16,866 nucleotides of DNA from MGOM01 sp035455265. GTDB lineage: Bacteria > Chloroflexota > Anaerolineae > Anaerolineales > E44-bin32. A program made the translations under genes and the position numbers. Numbering within the stretch: position 1 is the stretch's first letter; each line of letters starts with the position of its first letter. The notes under the pieces are model-generated. The model saw nothing but the letters and a program-made list of their open reading frames with translations, had not been told where the DNA came from and did not search any database. Of the stretch, positions 1 to 6,493 are shown one piece after another. Where the stretch lies: positions 1-16,866 of the forward strand of contig DATIFK010000140.1 in NCBI GenBank assembly GCA_035455265.1, written 5' to 3'.

Positions 1-630
1 CCGGGCGAGGACCGCTTGGTGCTGACGGCCGACATCACCGCCGGAGCCGTGCGCCTGGACCAGAGCCCGCGTATGCGCAGGCTACGGGCCGACCACGATC
101 TGATGACCGATCTGGCGGCGCGCAGCGACGTCATCCGCTTCGACGCCCGGCCGGAGCGGGCCGGCCTGCCGCCCGAGCGCTACATCGTGACCTTCCGCTG
201 TCGCGGCATCGCCAGCGTCGACCGGCGCGGGAACCCCAAGTTCGGCGACAAGCATCAGGTTGAGATCTACCTTCACAGCCAGTACCCGCAGCGCTGGCCC
301 GGCATGCGCTGGCTGACGCCGATCTGGCATCCCAACATCAACCATCACAACGGCAGTGTGTGCATCGATGCCGCCTGGTGGACGGCCGGGCGTTCCCTCG
401 ATCGGCTCGTGCTGATGCTGGGCGAGATGATCCAGTACAAGAACTTCCACGACGATCCGACGCGGCCCCCCTTCCCGTGGGACCCGGAGGCCGCCCGCTG
501 GAGCCGCGAGTACCGGGCCAAGCACCCGGAGGCGTTCCCGGTCGACACGCGCGAACTGCTCCGCCCGGAACGGATCCATTTGGTGAAAGAGGATGCGGCG
601 AAAGCGAAGCCGCGCGTGAAGCTCAAGTAG
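1..630 (+). CDS. Ubiquitin-like/E2 fusion protein (N-terminus outside window)
   Basis: The frame is open from base 1, so this is a partial gene of 209 visible residues. Residues 1-15 (PGEDRLVLTADITAG) match the C-terminal end of the free Ubl encoded downstream (PEGDRLIVTADVTAG), so a Ubl domain probably precedes the E2 in the same chain. The E2 (UBC-fold) domain spans about residues 24-160. It has the family HPN motif at 110-112 and the probable catalytic cysteine, which accepts Ubl as a thioester, at residue 121 (codon 361-363), in GSVCIDAAWW. Prokaryotic E2-like proteins commonly look like this. The C-terminal tail is Lys/Arg-rich. A TTG at 16 could serve as a start and give an unfused E2, but it has no ribosome site and lies inside the Ubl-like tail, so the fusion reading is preferred. 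The gene leads an operon with Ubl, JAMM, FHA and VWA genes. The E2 assignment is firm; the fusion is likely but needs the upstream sequence. Confidence 0.88.
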   Translation, partial: PGEDRLVLTADITAGAVRLDQSPRMRRLRADHDLMTDLAARSDVIRFDARPERAGLPPERYIVTFRCRGIASVDRRGNPKFGDKHQVEIYLHSQYPQRWPGMRWLTPIWHPNINHHNGSVCIDAAWWTAGRSLDRLVLMLGEMIQYKNFHDDPTRPPFPWDPEAARWSREYRAKHPEAFPVDTRELLRPERIHLVKEDAAKAKPRVKLK

Positions 631-684
631 CGGACGGCGGGCAGCGGATGGCCGACGGCTCGCCGTCCGCCGTCCGCCATCCGC
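631..684. repeat. Word-iterated GC palindrome between E2 and Ubl genes
   Basis: This starts immediately after the E2 stop codon. Perfect 9-bp arms (GCGGATGGC at 644-652, GCCATCCGC at 676-684) enclose a further 5-bp stem (654-658 with 663-667) around a CTCG loop. The right side carries an extra 8-nt copy of the repeating word (CGTCCGC-like). The sequence is built from degenerate CGGACGG/CGGATGG words. It may form an RNA hairpin that adjusts expression between the first gene and the rest of the operon, or be a dispersed repeat. There is no T-run, so it is not a classical terminator. Confidence 0.75.
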
Positions 685-707
685 AACCCATCGAAGGAGG
701 TGTGATT

Positions 708-1010
708 GTGGCTGAGATGACGAAGGAAGCGACCCAGACGGAGACGAAGGACCTGCCCATCACGATCGTTCTGCCCTCGGGTGGCACGCGCAACGCCGAG
801 GTGCCGCGCGACGTCCCCGTCAAGCAGCTGATCCCCGAGCTGGCGACGCTGCTCGAGCTGCCGACGACCGGCCCGGACGGTCGGCCGACGAGCTACCGCC
901 TCGACAGCAAGGCCCTCGGGCGCGAGCTGCGCGAGGACGAGACCCTGGCCGGGGCCGGTGTGCCGGAAGGCGACCGTCTGATCGTGACGGCCGACGTCAC
1001 GGCGGGCTGA
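708..1010 (+). CDS. Small ubiquitin-like protein, YukD/EsaB-like beta-grasp
   Basis: This 100-residue protein fits a beta-grasp ubiquitin-like modifier. A disordered, charged N-terminus (1-15) is followed by a first beta hairpin (PITIVLPSGG), a Val/Pro-rich second strand, a helix (VKQLIPELATLLELP), a YRLDS strand and a final GDRLIVTADV strand. The pattern resembles YukD/EsaB-like Ubls more than ubiquitin itself. The chain ends in Thr-Ala-Gly, so there is a single C-terminal glycine rather than the usual Gly-Gly. The GTG start at 708 is chosen because GAAGGAGG ends at 700, a 7-nt spacing; the ATG at 717 is too far from it. The gene lies between the E2 and a JAMM protease, as expected for a modifier that is conjugated and then trimmed. 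Family knowledge predicts E1 activation of the C-terminal Gly, but no E1 is visible in this window. Confidence 0.85.
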   Translation: MAEMTKEATQTETKDLPITIVLPSGGTRNAEVPRDVPVKQLIPELATLLELPTTGPDGRPTSYRLDSKALGRELREDETLAGAGVPEGDRLIVTADVTAG

Positions 1011-1021
1011 GCCGGGCCGAC

Positions 1022-1717
1022 GTGGGCGACGCGCCGCGCATCCGCTTGTTGCCGGACGATACGCCGGCGCCGGCGCCGGCCCGGTTTCCCTCCGGGCAGG
1101 CCCGGCGCTGGCGCTCGGCCTTCGACAGCGAGGTCGACGAAGCCGCCGTAGAAGTCTTCGTCACACCGCGGGCCTACGTGCGCGTGTGCGCCCACGCCGG
1201 CAGCGACCTGTACCACGAGGTCGGCGGCGCGCTGGTGGGTGTGCGGCGCCTCGACCCCAAGCGCGGCACGGCCTTCGTGGTCGTCGAGGCGGTCGTGCCG
1301 GCGCAGCACACGCGTCACGGCCCATCGTATCTGACCTTCACCCAGGACAGCCTGGTGGCGATCCACGACGACCTCGACCGGCGCTATCCCGGCCGGGAGT
1401 TCGTCGGCTGGTACCACACCCACCCGGGCATGGGCGTGTTCCTATCGGGCTACGACGTGTGGCTGCACGAGCACTTCTTCCAGGCGGCGTGGCAGGTAGC
1501 GCTGGTGGTCGAGCCGCGCCTCGGGGAAGGCGGCTTCTTCGTGCGCGGGCGCGACGGCACGCTCGACCCGCGTGCCTACCGCGGTTTCTACGAACTCCTG
1601 CGCAAGGGGCGTGAGAGCGTCATGCGTTGGACGAACCTATCGGCGGACGGGGACGCCCCGGCCGAGCTGGAAGAACCGGCGGCGGAAGCGGGTGGGATGA
1701 CCGCCGGGGGAGGGTGA
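1022..1717 (+). CDS. JAMM/JAB (Mov34/MPN) metalloprotease
   Basis: This 231-residue protein is a probable zinc isopeptidase that would cleave or mature the neighbouring Ubl. The JAMM catalytic set is complete: Glu66 in the YHEVGGALVG strand, then HTHPGMGVFLSGYD with His132, His134, Ser142 and Asp145. The FLSGYD context closely resembles eukaryotic Rpn11 and AMSH. About 45 N-terminal residues precede the domain, and a 35-residue acidic, low-complexity tail follows and ends in GGG. The final Gly codons double as the ribosome site of the next gene, so the tail may carry no meaning as protein. The start is a GTG 11 bp after the Ubl stop. It has no strong ribosome site, which suggests translational coupling. 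Identification of the domain is secure; the substrate is inferred from the operon. Confidence 0.9.
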   Translation: MGDAPRIRLLPDDTPAPAPARFPSGQARRWRSAFDSEVDEAAVEVFVTPRAYVRVCAHAGSDLYHEVGGALVGVRRLDPKRGTAFVVVEAVVPAQHTRHGPSYLTFTQDSLVAIHDDLDRRYPGREFVGWYHTHPGMGVFLSGYDVWLHEHFFQAAWQVALVVEPRLGEGGFFVRGRDGTLDPRAYRGFYELLRKGRESVMRWTNLSADGDAPAELEEPAAEAGGMTAGGG

Positions 1718-1719
1718 TC

Positions 1720-2577
1720 ATGAGTCGACGAATCCGCACTTACTACTACGCCGTCCTGGGCGCCATCGGAGGCCTGCTCGCCTGGCGCGCCAGCGACCTG
1801 TTGGGCCTGTCGTTTTCCTCGAATCTGTACCTGAGTGAGATGCTGGTCGGCGCGCTGATCGGCCTGTGCGTCGGCCTGCTGATCGGAGCGACGGAAGGTA
1901 TCGTGACCCGCAGCCCGGCGCGCGCGCTCCGCACCGCCATGGTTTCGGCTCCGCTCGGTCTGGCGGCTGGAGCGATCGGCTTGCCGTTGGGCGAGTTGTT
2001 GTTCCAGGCCGCGGGCGGGTCGGCCCTCGGGCGCGCCCTGGGATGGGGGCTGTTCGGGTTGGCGATCGGACTGGCCGAAGGCGTCACCGGTCGCACGCAG
2101 ATGTGGAAGGGCGCCGCCGGCGGCCTGGCCGGAGGCTTGATCGGCGGGGCGCTGCTCGAAGCGGCGCGCCGCGGCCTGGCGAACCCGATGCTGGGCAAGG
2201 CCGTCGGCCTGACCCTGCTCGGGGCGAGCACCGGCGCCTTCGTGGCTCTGATCTCGGTGCTCCTGTCGAAGGCGTGGCTCGAAGTCGCCAGTGGAAAGCT
2301 GAAGGGCGCTGAGTTCATCCTCGACAAGTTCCTGCATCCCGGCGGGCCGGCGGCCATCATCGGCAGCAGCCCGCTCAAGGCGGACATCGCCTTGCCCGAT
2401 CCCGACATCGCCCCACAGCACGCCATCCTGAGCGGTGCCGGGACGCACCTCAACCTCAAGGACATCAGCCTGCGCGGCACCTACGTCAACAACCGCAAGA
2501 TCGAAGTCGCCTCGCTGGTCGACCGGCAAAGGATCCGGATGGGGAACACGGAATTGGTCTATCACGAGCGGAGGTAA
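1720..2577 (+). CDS. Multi-pass membrane protein with C-terminal FHA domain
   Basis: The protein has 285 residues. The first ~185 form about six Gly/Ala-rich hydrophobic segments (roughly 8-25, 38-58, 72-96, 106-123, 130-147 and 160-182). The remainder is a cytoplasmic-type FHA domain (about 190-283), which in other proteins reads phosphothreonine. Landmarks are IIGSSPLKADIALPD, the histidine in IAPQHAIL (His234) and DISLRGTYVNN. Several residues that usually bind phosphothreonine differ: the Arg after the first Gly is Ser, the Ser before the conserved His region is Ala/Pro, and the Asn of NGT is Arg. Phospho-binding may therefore be weak or absent. The ATG start at 1720 follows GGGGGAGGG and lies 2 bp after the JAMM stop. 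Membrane topology and the FHA call are fairly sure; the role is unknown. Confidence 0.8.
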   Translation: MSRRIRTYYYAVLGAIGGLLAWRASDLLGLSFSSNLYLSEMLVGALIGLCVGLLIGATEGIVTRSPARALRTAMVSAPLGLAAGAIGLPLGELLFQAAGGSALGRALGWGLFGLAIGLAEGVTGRTQMWKGAAGGLAGGLIGGALLEAARRGLANPMLGKAVGLTLLGASTGAFVALISVLLSKAWLEVASGKLKGAEFILDKFLHPGGPAAIIGSSPLKADIALPDPDIAPQHAILSGAGTHLNLKDISLRGTYVNNRKIEVASLVDRQRIRMGNTELVYHERR

Positions 2578-2581
2578 GCCG

Positions 2582-3736
2582 ATGCAACCACAAGCGAGAC
2601 TGCTGCGGTGGGGGCTGGCCGTGGCGGCCGTGACGTCGATCGCCTGGACGCCGCTGCGCCAGGATGCCGGCCGCACGGTGCGTGTCACCCAGGTCGACCG
2701 CTCGGACTTTCCGGAAGTCACGCTCTATGTCTCGGTGACCGATCCGTCCGGTGAGCCGGTGCCGTTCGACCCCGACGAGCTGCGCCTCGAAGAGGACGGC
2801 GTCGCCGTCGAGCCGTCGGCCGTGGAAGGGGTCGAGCAAGTCGGCCCGCTGGCAACGCTGCTGGTCGTGGACGTGTCCGGCAGCATGGAGGTGGCCGGCA
2901 AGCTGGAGGCGGCCAAGGCGGCCGCCAAAGCCTACGTCGATCAGATGCGTCCCGGCGACCAGGCTGGCCTGTTGGCCTTCAACGTCGAGGTGGATTACGT
3001 GCAGCCGCTGACGTCGGACCGTCAGGCGCTGCGCGACGCCATCGACAGTCTGAAGGCGCGGCACGATACGGCCATGTATGACGCGTTGGCGCGGGCGACC
3101 GACGTTCTGGCATCGGTCAGCGGGCGGAAGGCCGTGCTGGTGCTGACGGACGGAATGGACAATTCCAGCCGGGCGACGCTCGAGGACGTTCTGGCGGGAA
3201 TCGGACCGGCCGGCCTATCGATTTCGACCATCGGCCTGGGGAATGCGCAGAAGGTCGGCGTGTCCTTCGAGGGTCTGGATGAACCTGCGCTCCAGGACCT
3301 GGCAACGCGCGCCGGTGGGGCGTATGGTTTCGCCGAAGACCCTTCGATGTTGACCGACATCTATCAGCGCTTCGGCCGCGCCCTGCAGAGTGAATACGCC
3401 GTCACCTATCGATCGCCCGGCGCGCTGCGCGACGGCGTGACCCGCACGATCCGTGTGACGCTGGCGGGGGCGGCGGGCGGGGCGCGAGCGTACAACCCCG
3501 GCGGCGTTGTCCCCGAGGTGCCTCAACTTGCGCCTGCGCCGATCTTCCTCGGTGGTCTGGCGATCCTGCTGGCGCTGCTGCTCATCCCGGGGGCGATCGG
3601 TTGGGTCGCCGGGCGCGCCCCAGCCTGGATCCCGAAGCGACGGCCGGCGAGCCGCATCCGGTTGCAGAACGAGAGCGGAGATTCGCGCCCGCGACAGCAG
3701 ACCGAGGCGCAGTCGAGGATCAGGTTGAGGTCGTAG
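2582..3736 (+). CDS. Membrane-anchored von Willebrand factor A (VWA) protein
   Basis: This 384-residue protein has a hydrophobic N-terminal signal or anchor (8-22), a beta-rich N-terminal domain (30-90), a VWA domain (about 90-275) and a second membrane helix (320-344). A basic tail follows in which RIRL occurs twice (358-361, 379-382). The metal-ion-dependent adhesion site is intact: DVSGS at 97-101, Thr163 and Asp190 in LVLTDGMDN. VWA domains typically bind a protein partner through this metal. The domain would face the outside, with the basic tail in the cytoplasm. Start: GGAGG overlapping the FHA gene's end (2571-2575), 4 bp between the genes. Together with the FHA protein it forms the membrane half of the Ubl operon, perhaps as receptor, scaffold or substrate; this is inference. 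A word-iterated palindrome follows. Confidence 0.88.
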   Translation: MQPQARLLRWGLAVAAVTSIAWTPLRQDAGRTVRVTQVDRSDFPEVTLYVSVTDPSGEPVPFDPDELRLEEDGVAVEPSAVEGVEQVGPLATLLVVDVSGSMEVAGKLEAAKAAAKAYVDQMRPGDQAGLLAFNVEVDYVQPLTSDRQALRDAIDSLKARHDTAMYDALARATDVLASVSGRKAVLVLTDGMDNSSRATLEDVLAGIGPAGLSISTIGLGNAQKVGVSFEGLDEPALQDLATRAGGAYGFAEDPSMLTDIYQRFGRALQSEYAVTYRSPGALRDGVTRTIRVTLAGAAGGARAYNPGGVVPEVPQLAPAPIFLGGLAILLALLLIPGAIGWVAGRAPAWIPKRRPASRIRLQNESGDSRPRQQTEAQSRIRLRS

Positions 3737-3748
3737 AAAGCCAAAGGC

Positions 3749-3832
3749 AGTGGCTAGTGGTGAGTGGCCAGTGGTGAATGGCGAGTGGCCAGATGGGCCG
3801 CTCTTTCTGTCCACTCACCACTCACCACTGAC
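3749..3832. repeat. Word-iterated palindrome between convergent genes
   Basis: The left arm is built of AGTGGTGAGTGG/AGTGGTGAATGG words (3749-3790). The right arm is its complement (CCACTCACCACTCACCACT at 3811-3829). The longest clean pairing seen is 12 bp (3756-3767 with 3811-3822). It lies between the VWA gene and the convergent methyltransferase, so its transcript could fold as a bidirectional terminator. The right arm provides the last codons and stop of the methyltransferase. Its construction by iterating a ~7-9-nt word is like that of the palindrome at 631-684, but the word differs. Confidence 0.8.
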
Positions 3833-4511
3833 CTCTTGGCCTCACCGCCCGCAGTATCACCAACGGCCCTAGCGCCGTATCGAATCGTCCGGTCTGCAGC
3901 ACCGACGTGAATCCGGCCTCTTCGATCTGCGCCGGCAGCAAGCCGTCGAAGTGATCGGCCCCTTCCTCGAGCGGCCTCAGCAGGGCCGCCAGCACGCGCA
4001 TCGCCAGCGTGCGCGGCGGCCCGAAGTCCACGACGTGGAACTCGCCGCCTGGGCGAAGCACGCGCTGGGCCTCGCGGAGCGCCTGGCGCCGCCGCGGCCG
4101 GCCGAGGTGGTGGAGGACCAGGCTGGAGATCACCCGGTCGAAGGATCCATCGGAGTAGGGGAGATCCGTCGCCGAGCCTTCATCCCAGGTGATGGAAACG
4201 TGGGCGCGCTCCGCTTTGGCCCTGGCGCGCGCCAGGATTTCAGGATCGGGGTCGATACCGACCCACTCGGTGTCGGGGTAGGTCTGCTTGGCCAGCAGGG
4301 TCAGAGTGCCGGTGCCGCAACCCAGATCGAGGATGCGCATGCCGGGCTCGAGCGCCGCCTGGCGCAGCAGCTCTCGTTTGAACGTCGCCTCCTGCATCAA
4401 CCAGCGGAGTACCGGGTCATAGAGAGGCGTGAGCCACCCGAATCGGAGCGCCGGCAGGAACCGGATCGACTGCTTCCGCCTGATGTCGGCTGGGGGAACG
4501 TTGGCAGCCAT
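3822..4511 (-). CDS. Class I SAM-dependent methyltransferase (UbiE-like fold)
   Basis: The protein has 229 residues. Motif I for S-adenosylmethionine binding is ILDLGCGTGTLTLLA (about 60-74). The acidic residue at the end of the next strand is in WVGIDPD, and motif III-like VLRPGGEFHVVDF follows. The segment FDRVISSLVLHHL matches the post-motif II pattern of UbiE/COQ5-like enzymes. The start WLTPLYDPVLRWLM is typical of small-molecule methyltransferases that act on lipophilic or metal(loid) substrates, but the substrate cannot be read from sequence. The ATG start at 4511 has only a weak ribosome site. The 3' end overlaps the repeat arm at 3811-3832, which encodes the final residues and stop. 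It is transcribed convergently to the Ubl operon and divergently from the metal-related genes. Confidence 0.85.
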   Translation of the reverse strand: MAANVPPADIRRKQSIRFLPALRFGWLTPLYDPVLRWLMQEATFKRELLRQAALEPGMRILDLGCGTGTLTLLAKQTYPDTEWVGIDPDPEILARARAKAERAHVSITWDEGSATDLPYSDGSFDRVISSLVLHHLGRPRRRQALREAQRVLRPGGEFHVVDFGPPRTLAMRVLAALLRPLEEGADHFDGLLPAQIEEAGFTSVLQTGRFDTALGPLVILRAVRPRGQW

Positions 4512-4663
4512 GGACCGACTCTAGCCTGGCTTGGCCTTGCCGGGAAGGTGCTTTCGCCGCGCCAGAGCATAAGCCGAATGGCGGGGCCGGGTCGGGGCCA
4601 AAGGGCGCTGAGGCTCTGTGCGAAGGTCGGCTAGCCTTGACGGCGATGGAGGTGGAAGTCGGG
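4512..4663. other. Divergent intergenic region
   Basis: These ~150 bp separate the methyltransferase (leftward) from the CCxHH membrane gene (rightward) and so should hold promoters for both. I see no convincing -35/-10 pair or operator palindrome. The only clear signal is GGAGG at 4648-4652 upstream of the ATG at 4664. Confidence 0.4.
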
Positions 4664-5155
4664 ATGGCGCGCCCCTCGTCGAGCCGTCGAGTATGGATCC
4701 CGCTTGCCGCCGGCCTGTTTGGGAGCTTCCTGCTGGCCGGCGTCTACCTGGGGATCGTTTCGCTGGCGGAATCGCCGGCGCACGCGCTGGACCTCTTCTG
4801 GCAGGATCGGCTGTTCGTGGCACCGATCCTGGTGGGCTTCGGAGTCCAGGCTGGGCTCTTTGCGCGGCTCAAGCTGGCAACGGGGGTGCGCACCGTGACG
4901 GGTGGAGTGACATCGGTTGCCGGAGGCGGCCTATCCACAGCCGCGATGGCGGCGTGTTGCGCCCATCACGTGACCGATGTGCTTCCGCTGTTGGGTCTGA
5001 GCGCCGCGGCGGCGTTTCTCGCGGAGTGGAAGACCCCCTTCCTGATCGTCGGGCTGTTGACCAATCTGGCCGGGATCGCCCTCATGGCGCGCGAACTGCG
5101 GCGCGTGACTCAACACGGCGCGGCCCGGCCGACGCAGGTGGAGGCGACCGCATGA
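4664..5155 (+). CDS. Membrane protein with CCxHH motif, probably metal-related
   Basis: This 163-residue integral membrane protein has four probable helices (about 11-33, 50-68, 104-120, 124-142). Between the second and third lies MAACCAHH (Cys98, Cys99, His101, His102), at the mouth of a helix, a strong candidate for a metal site. No named family is recognised with certainty. Proteins with such Cys-Cys/His-His helix caps are often found near metal-handling genes. The ATG at 4664 is preferred because GGAGG lies 11 nt upstream; ATG 4646 or TTG 4637 would add MTAMEVEVG. The stop overlaps the next gene's ATG by 4 bp, so the two are probably cotranslated. Followed by the lipoprotein and CcdA, it looks like a membrane part of a periplasmic redox or metal module. 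Confidence 0.75.
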   Translation: MARPSSSRRVWIPLAAGLFGSFLLAGVYLGIVSLAESPAHALDLFWQDRLFVAPILVGFGVQAGLFARLKLATGVRTVTGGVTSVAGGGLSTAAMAACCAHHVTDVLPLLGLSAAAAFLAEWKTPFLIVGLLTNLAGIALMARELRRVTQHGAARPTQVEATA

Positions 5156-5658
5156 AAACGGCACTTACCGGTGTTCTGGCGATGGGGGTGCTCCTCGCAG
5201 GATGTGCGCAAGCCGCGCCTTCGGCCCCTACGCCGGCGGGAAGCGCAACTCGAACGACGGTTCCCAGCGCGACGGCGCCGAACCCGCCCTCGCCGGAGCC
5301 GGCGACCACGGGCGAGACGCGCACCGATGACCAAGGCTCCGTGGTCTTCCAGGTCACGCCTCTCAACCTCGGCTCGCCGGGTGAGACGCTCGACTTCGAC
5401 GTCAGCATGAACACCCATTCGGTCGACGTCGGTTGGGATCTGGCGGCGCAATCGGTGCTCATCACCGACTCGGGCGTCGAAGTCCAGGGTGTCAGCTGGC
5501 CCGTCGGGGGCGGCCACCACTATGGAGGCACGCTCTCCTTCCCGGCCCGTACAGCCGAGGGAACGCCCGTTCTGGAAGGGGCGTCCACACTGACCCTGGT
5601 CATCCGCGACACCGACGTGGCCAAACGGGTATTCACCTGGGAGCTGACGCCTCGATAG
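5152..5658 (+). CDS. Secreted lipoprotein, unknown family
   Basis: The protein has 168 residues. A short signal peptide ends in the lipobox LLAGC (Cys18 would be lipidated). A Thr/Pro/Ser-rich linker (20-58) follows, then a compact beta-rich domain (about 62-168). That domain contains LDFDVSMNTHSVDVGWDL, a GGGHHYGG turn with paired histidines and a terminal FTWEL strand. An extracytoplasmic immunoglobulin- or cupredoxin-like beta sandwich is likely, but I cannot name the family. His residues near 86 and 121-122 could bind metal, without the Cys/Met ligands of a blue-copper protein. The ATG overlaps the preceding stop (ATGA). It lies 5 bp before CcdA and is likely in one operon with it. Confidence 0.75.
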   Translation: MKTALTGVLAMGVLLAGCAQAAPSAPTPAGSATRTTVPSATAPNPPSPEPATTGETRTDDQGSVVFQVTPLNLGSPGETLDFDVSMNTHSVDVGWDLAAQSVLITDSGVEVQGVSWPVGGGHHYGGTLSFPARTAEGTPVLEGASTLTLVIRDTDVAKRVFTWELTPR

Positions 5659-5663
5659 GGTCC

Positions 5664-6464
5664 ATGGCGGTGAGACTCCCACAGACGTTCTCCGGACCCA
5701 GTGCATTGGAGGCCGCGGAGGCCCGCCAGCGGGCCAGCGGACTTTCCGAGAAGACGTTCCCACATGCCGTCGCGTTCGTCCTTGGCTTCTCCATCCTGTT
5801 CATCGTCGGCTGGGGTGGAGCGGCGACCGCGTTGGGAGGCCTGTTCGGGGCCTACAAGTCGCTGCTCGGCCGGGTGGGCGGCGTCGTCGTCATCCTGTTC
5901 GGTTTATGGACGGCGGACGTCATCCACCTCCCCTGGTTGCTGCGCGATACACGCCTGCTGGCCAAGCCTCGCGCGCACACGCTGGTGAACTCCGGGATCT
6001 TCGGTGTGCTGTTTGCCGCCGGCTGGTCGCCCTGCATCGGCGCGACGCTGGGAGCCATCCTGACGCTTGGGCTGGCCGAGGCGACGACCGGGCAGGCGAT
6101 GGTGCTCGCCTCCGGGTATGCCCTCGGCCTGGCGATCCCCTTCCTGATCCTGGCGCTGATGTTGGGGCGGGCCCTGAACGTGGTCAGGCGGCTGCGGCCC
6201 TACCAACGCACCCTTCAAGTCGTGAGCGGATTGTTCCTCGTCGCCATCGGGGTGCTGATGGTGACCAACCGGATGACGCTGATCGCGATCTGGGCCCAGC
6301 GCAACGGTTTCTACCTCGACCTGGGGGTCGCCTCCGCTTCGCCGACGTACCTGGCGGCGATCGCCGCCGGCCTTTTGTCGTTTCTGAGTCCATGCGTCCT
6401 GCCCCTGGTGCCGGCCTACCTCGGCTACCTGAGCGGAGGCCGGCTGGCCGAAGGCACGTCTTGA
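5664..6464 (+). CDS. CcdA/DsbD-type thiol electron transporter, circularly permuted
   Basis: This 266-residue membrane protein belongs to the CcdA/DsbD transmembrane family, which carries electrons from cytoplasmic thioredoxin to extracytoplasmic thiols through two membrane cysteines. Usual CcdA starts with the helix bearing LLSFLSPCVLPLVPAYLGYL. Here that helix is at the very C-terminus (236-258, Cys244). The protein instead starts with what is normally helix 2 (FPHAVAFVLGFSILFIVGWG, 32-51). The second cysteine motif, AAGWSPCIGATLGAIL (Cys124), is in place. Both redox cysteines are thus present but the order is helix 2-3-4-5-6-1. With six helices this keeps helix orientation consistent. No frameshift is seen, and the upstream bases encode the lipoprotein in another frame. 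An alternative is a remnant of two fused tandem copies. Start ATG 5664, 5 bp after the lipoprotein, with no strong ribosome site. Confidence 0.85.
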   Translation: MAVRLPQTFSGPSALEAAEARQRASGLSEKTFPHAVAFVLGFSILFIVGWGGAATALGGLFGAYKSLLGRVGGVVVILFGLWTADVIHLPWLLRDTRLLAKPRAHTLVNSGIFGVLFAAGWSPCIGATLGAILTLGLAEATTGQAMVLASGYALGLAIPFLILALMLGRALNVVRRLRPYQRTLQVVSGLFLVAIGVLMVTNRMTLIAIWAQRNGFYLDLGVASASPTYLAAIAAGLLSFLSPCVLPLVPAYLGYLSGGRLAEGTS

Positions 6465-6493
6465 TCCGAGATCGCGGTCAGGAGGAAATCCGA

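Noticed and set aside
1685..1717. The JAMM tail ending GMTAGGG resembling the Ubl TAG tail
   Set aside because: The Gly codons coincide with the ribosome site for the next gene, so similarity is probably forced by the bases.
1588..2721. 377-codon minus-strand open frame
   Set aside because: Antisense to FHA and VWA genes, low-complexity Gln/Arg/Ala sequence and no ribosome site.
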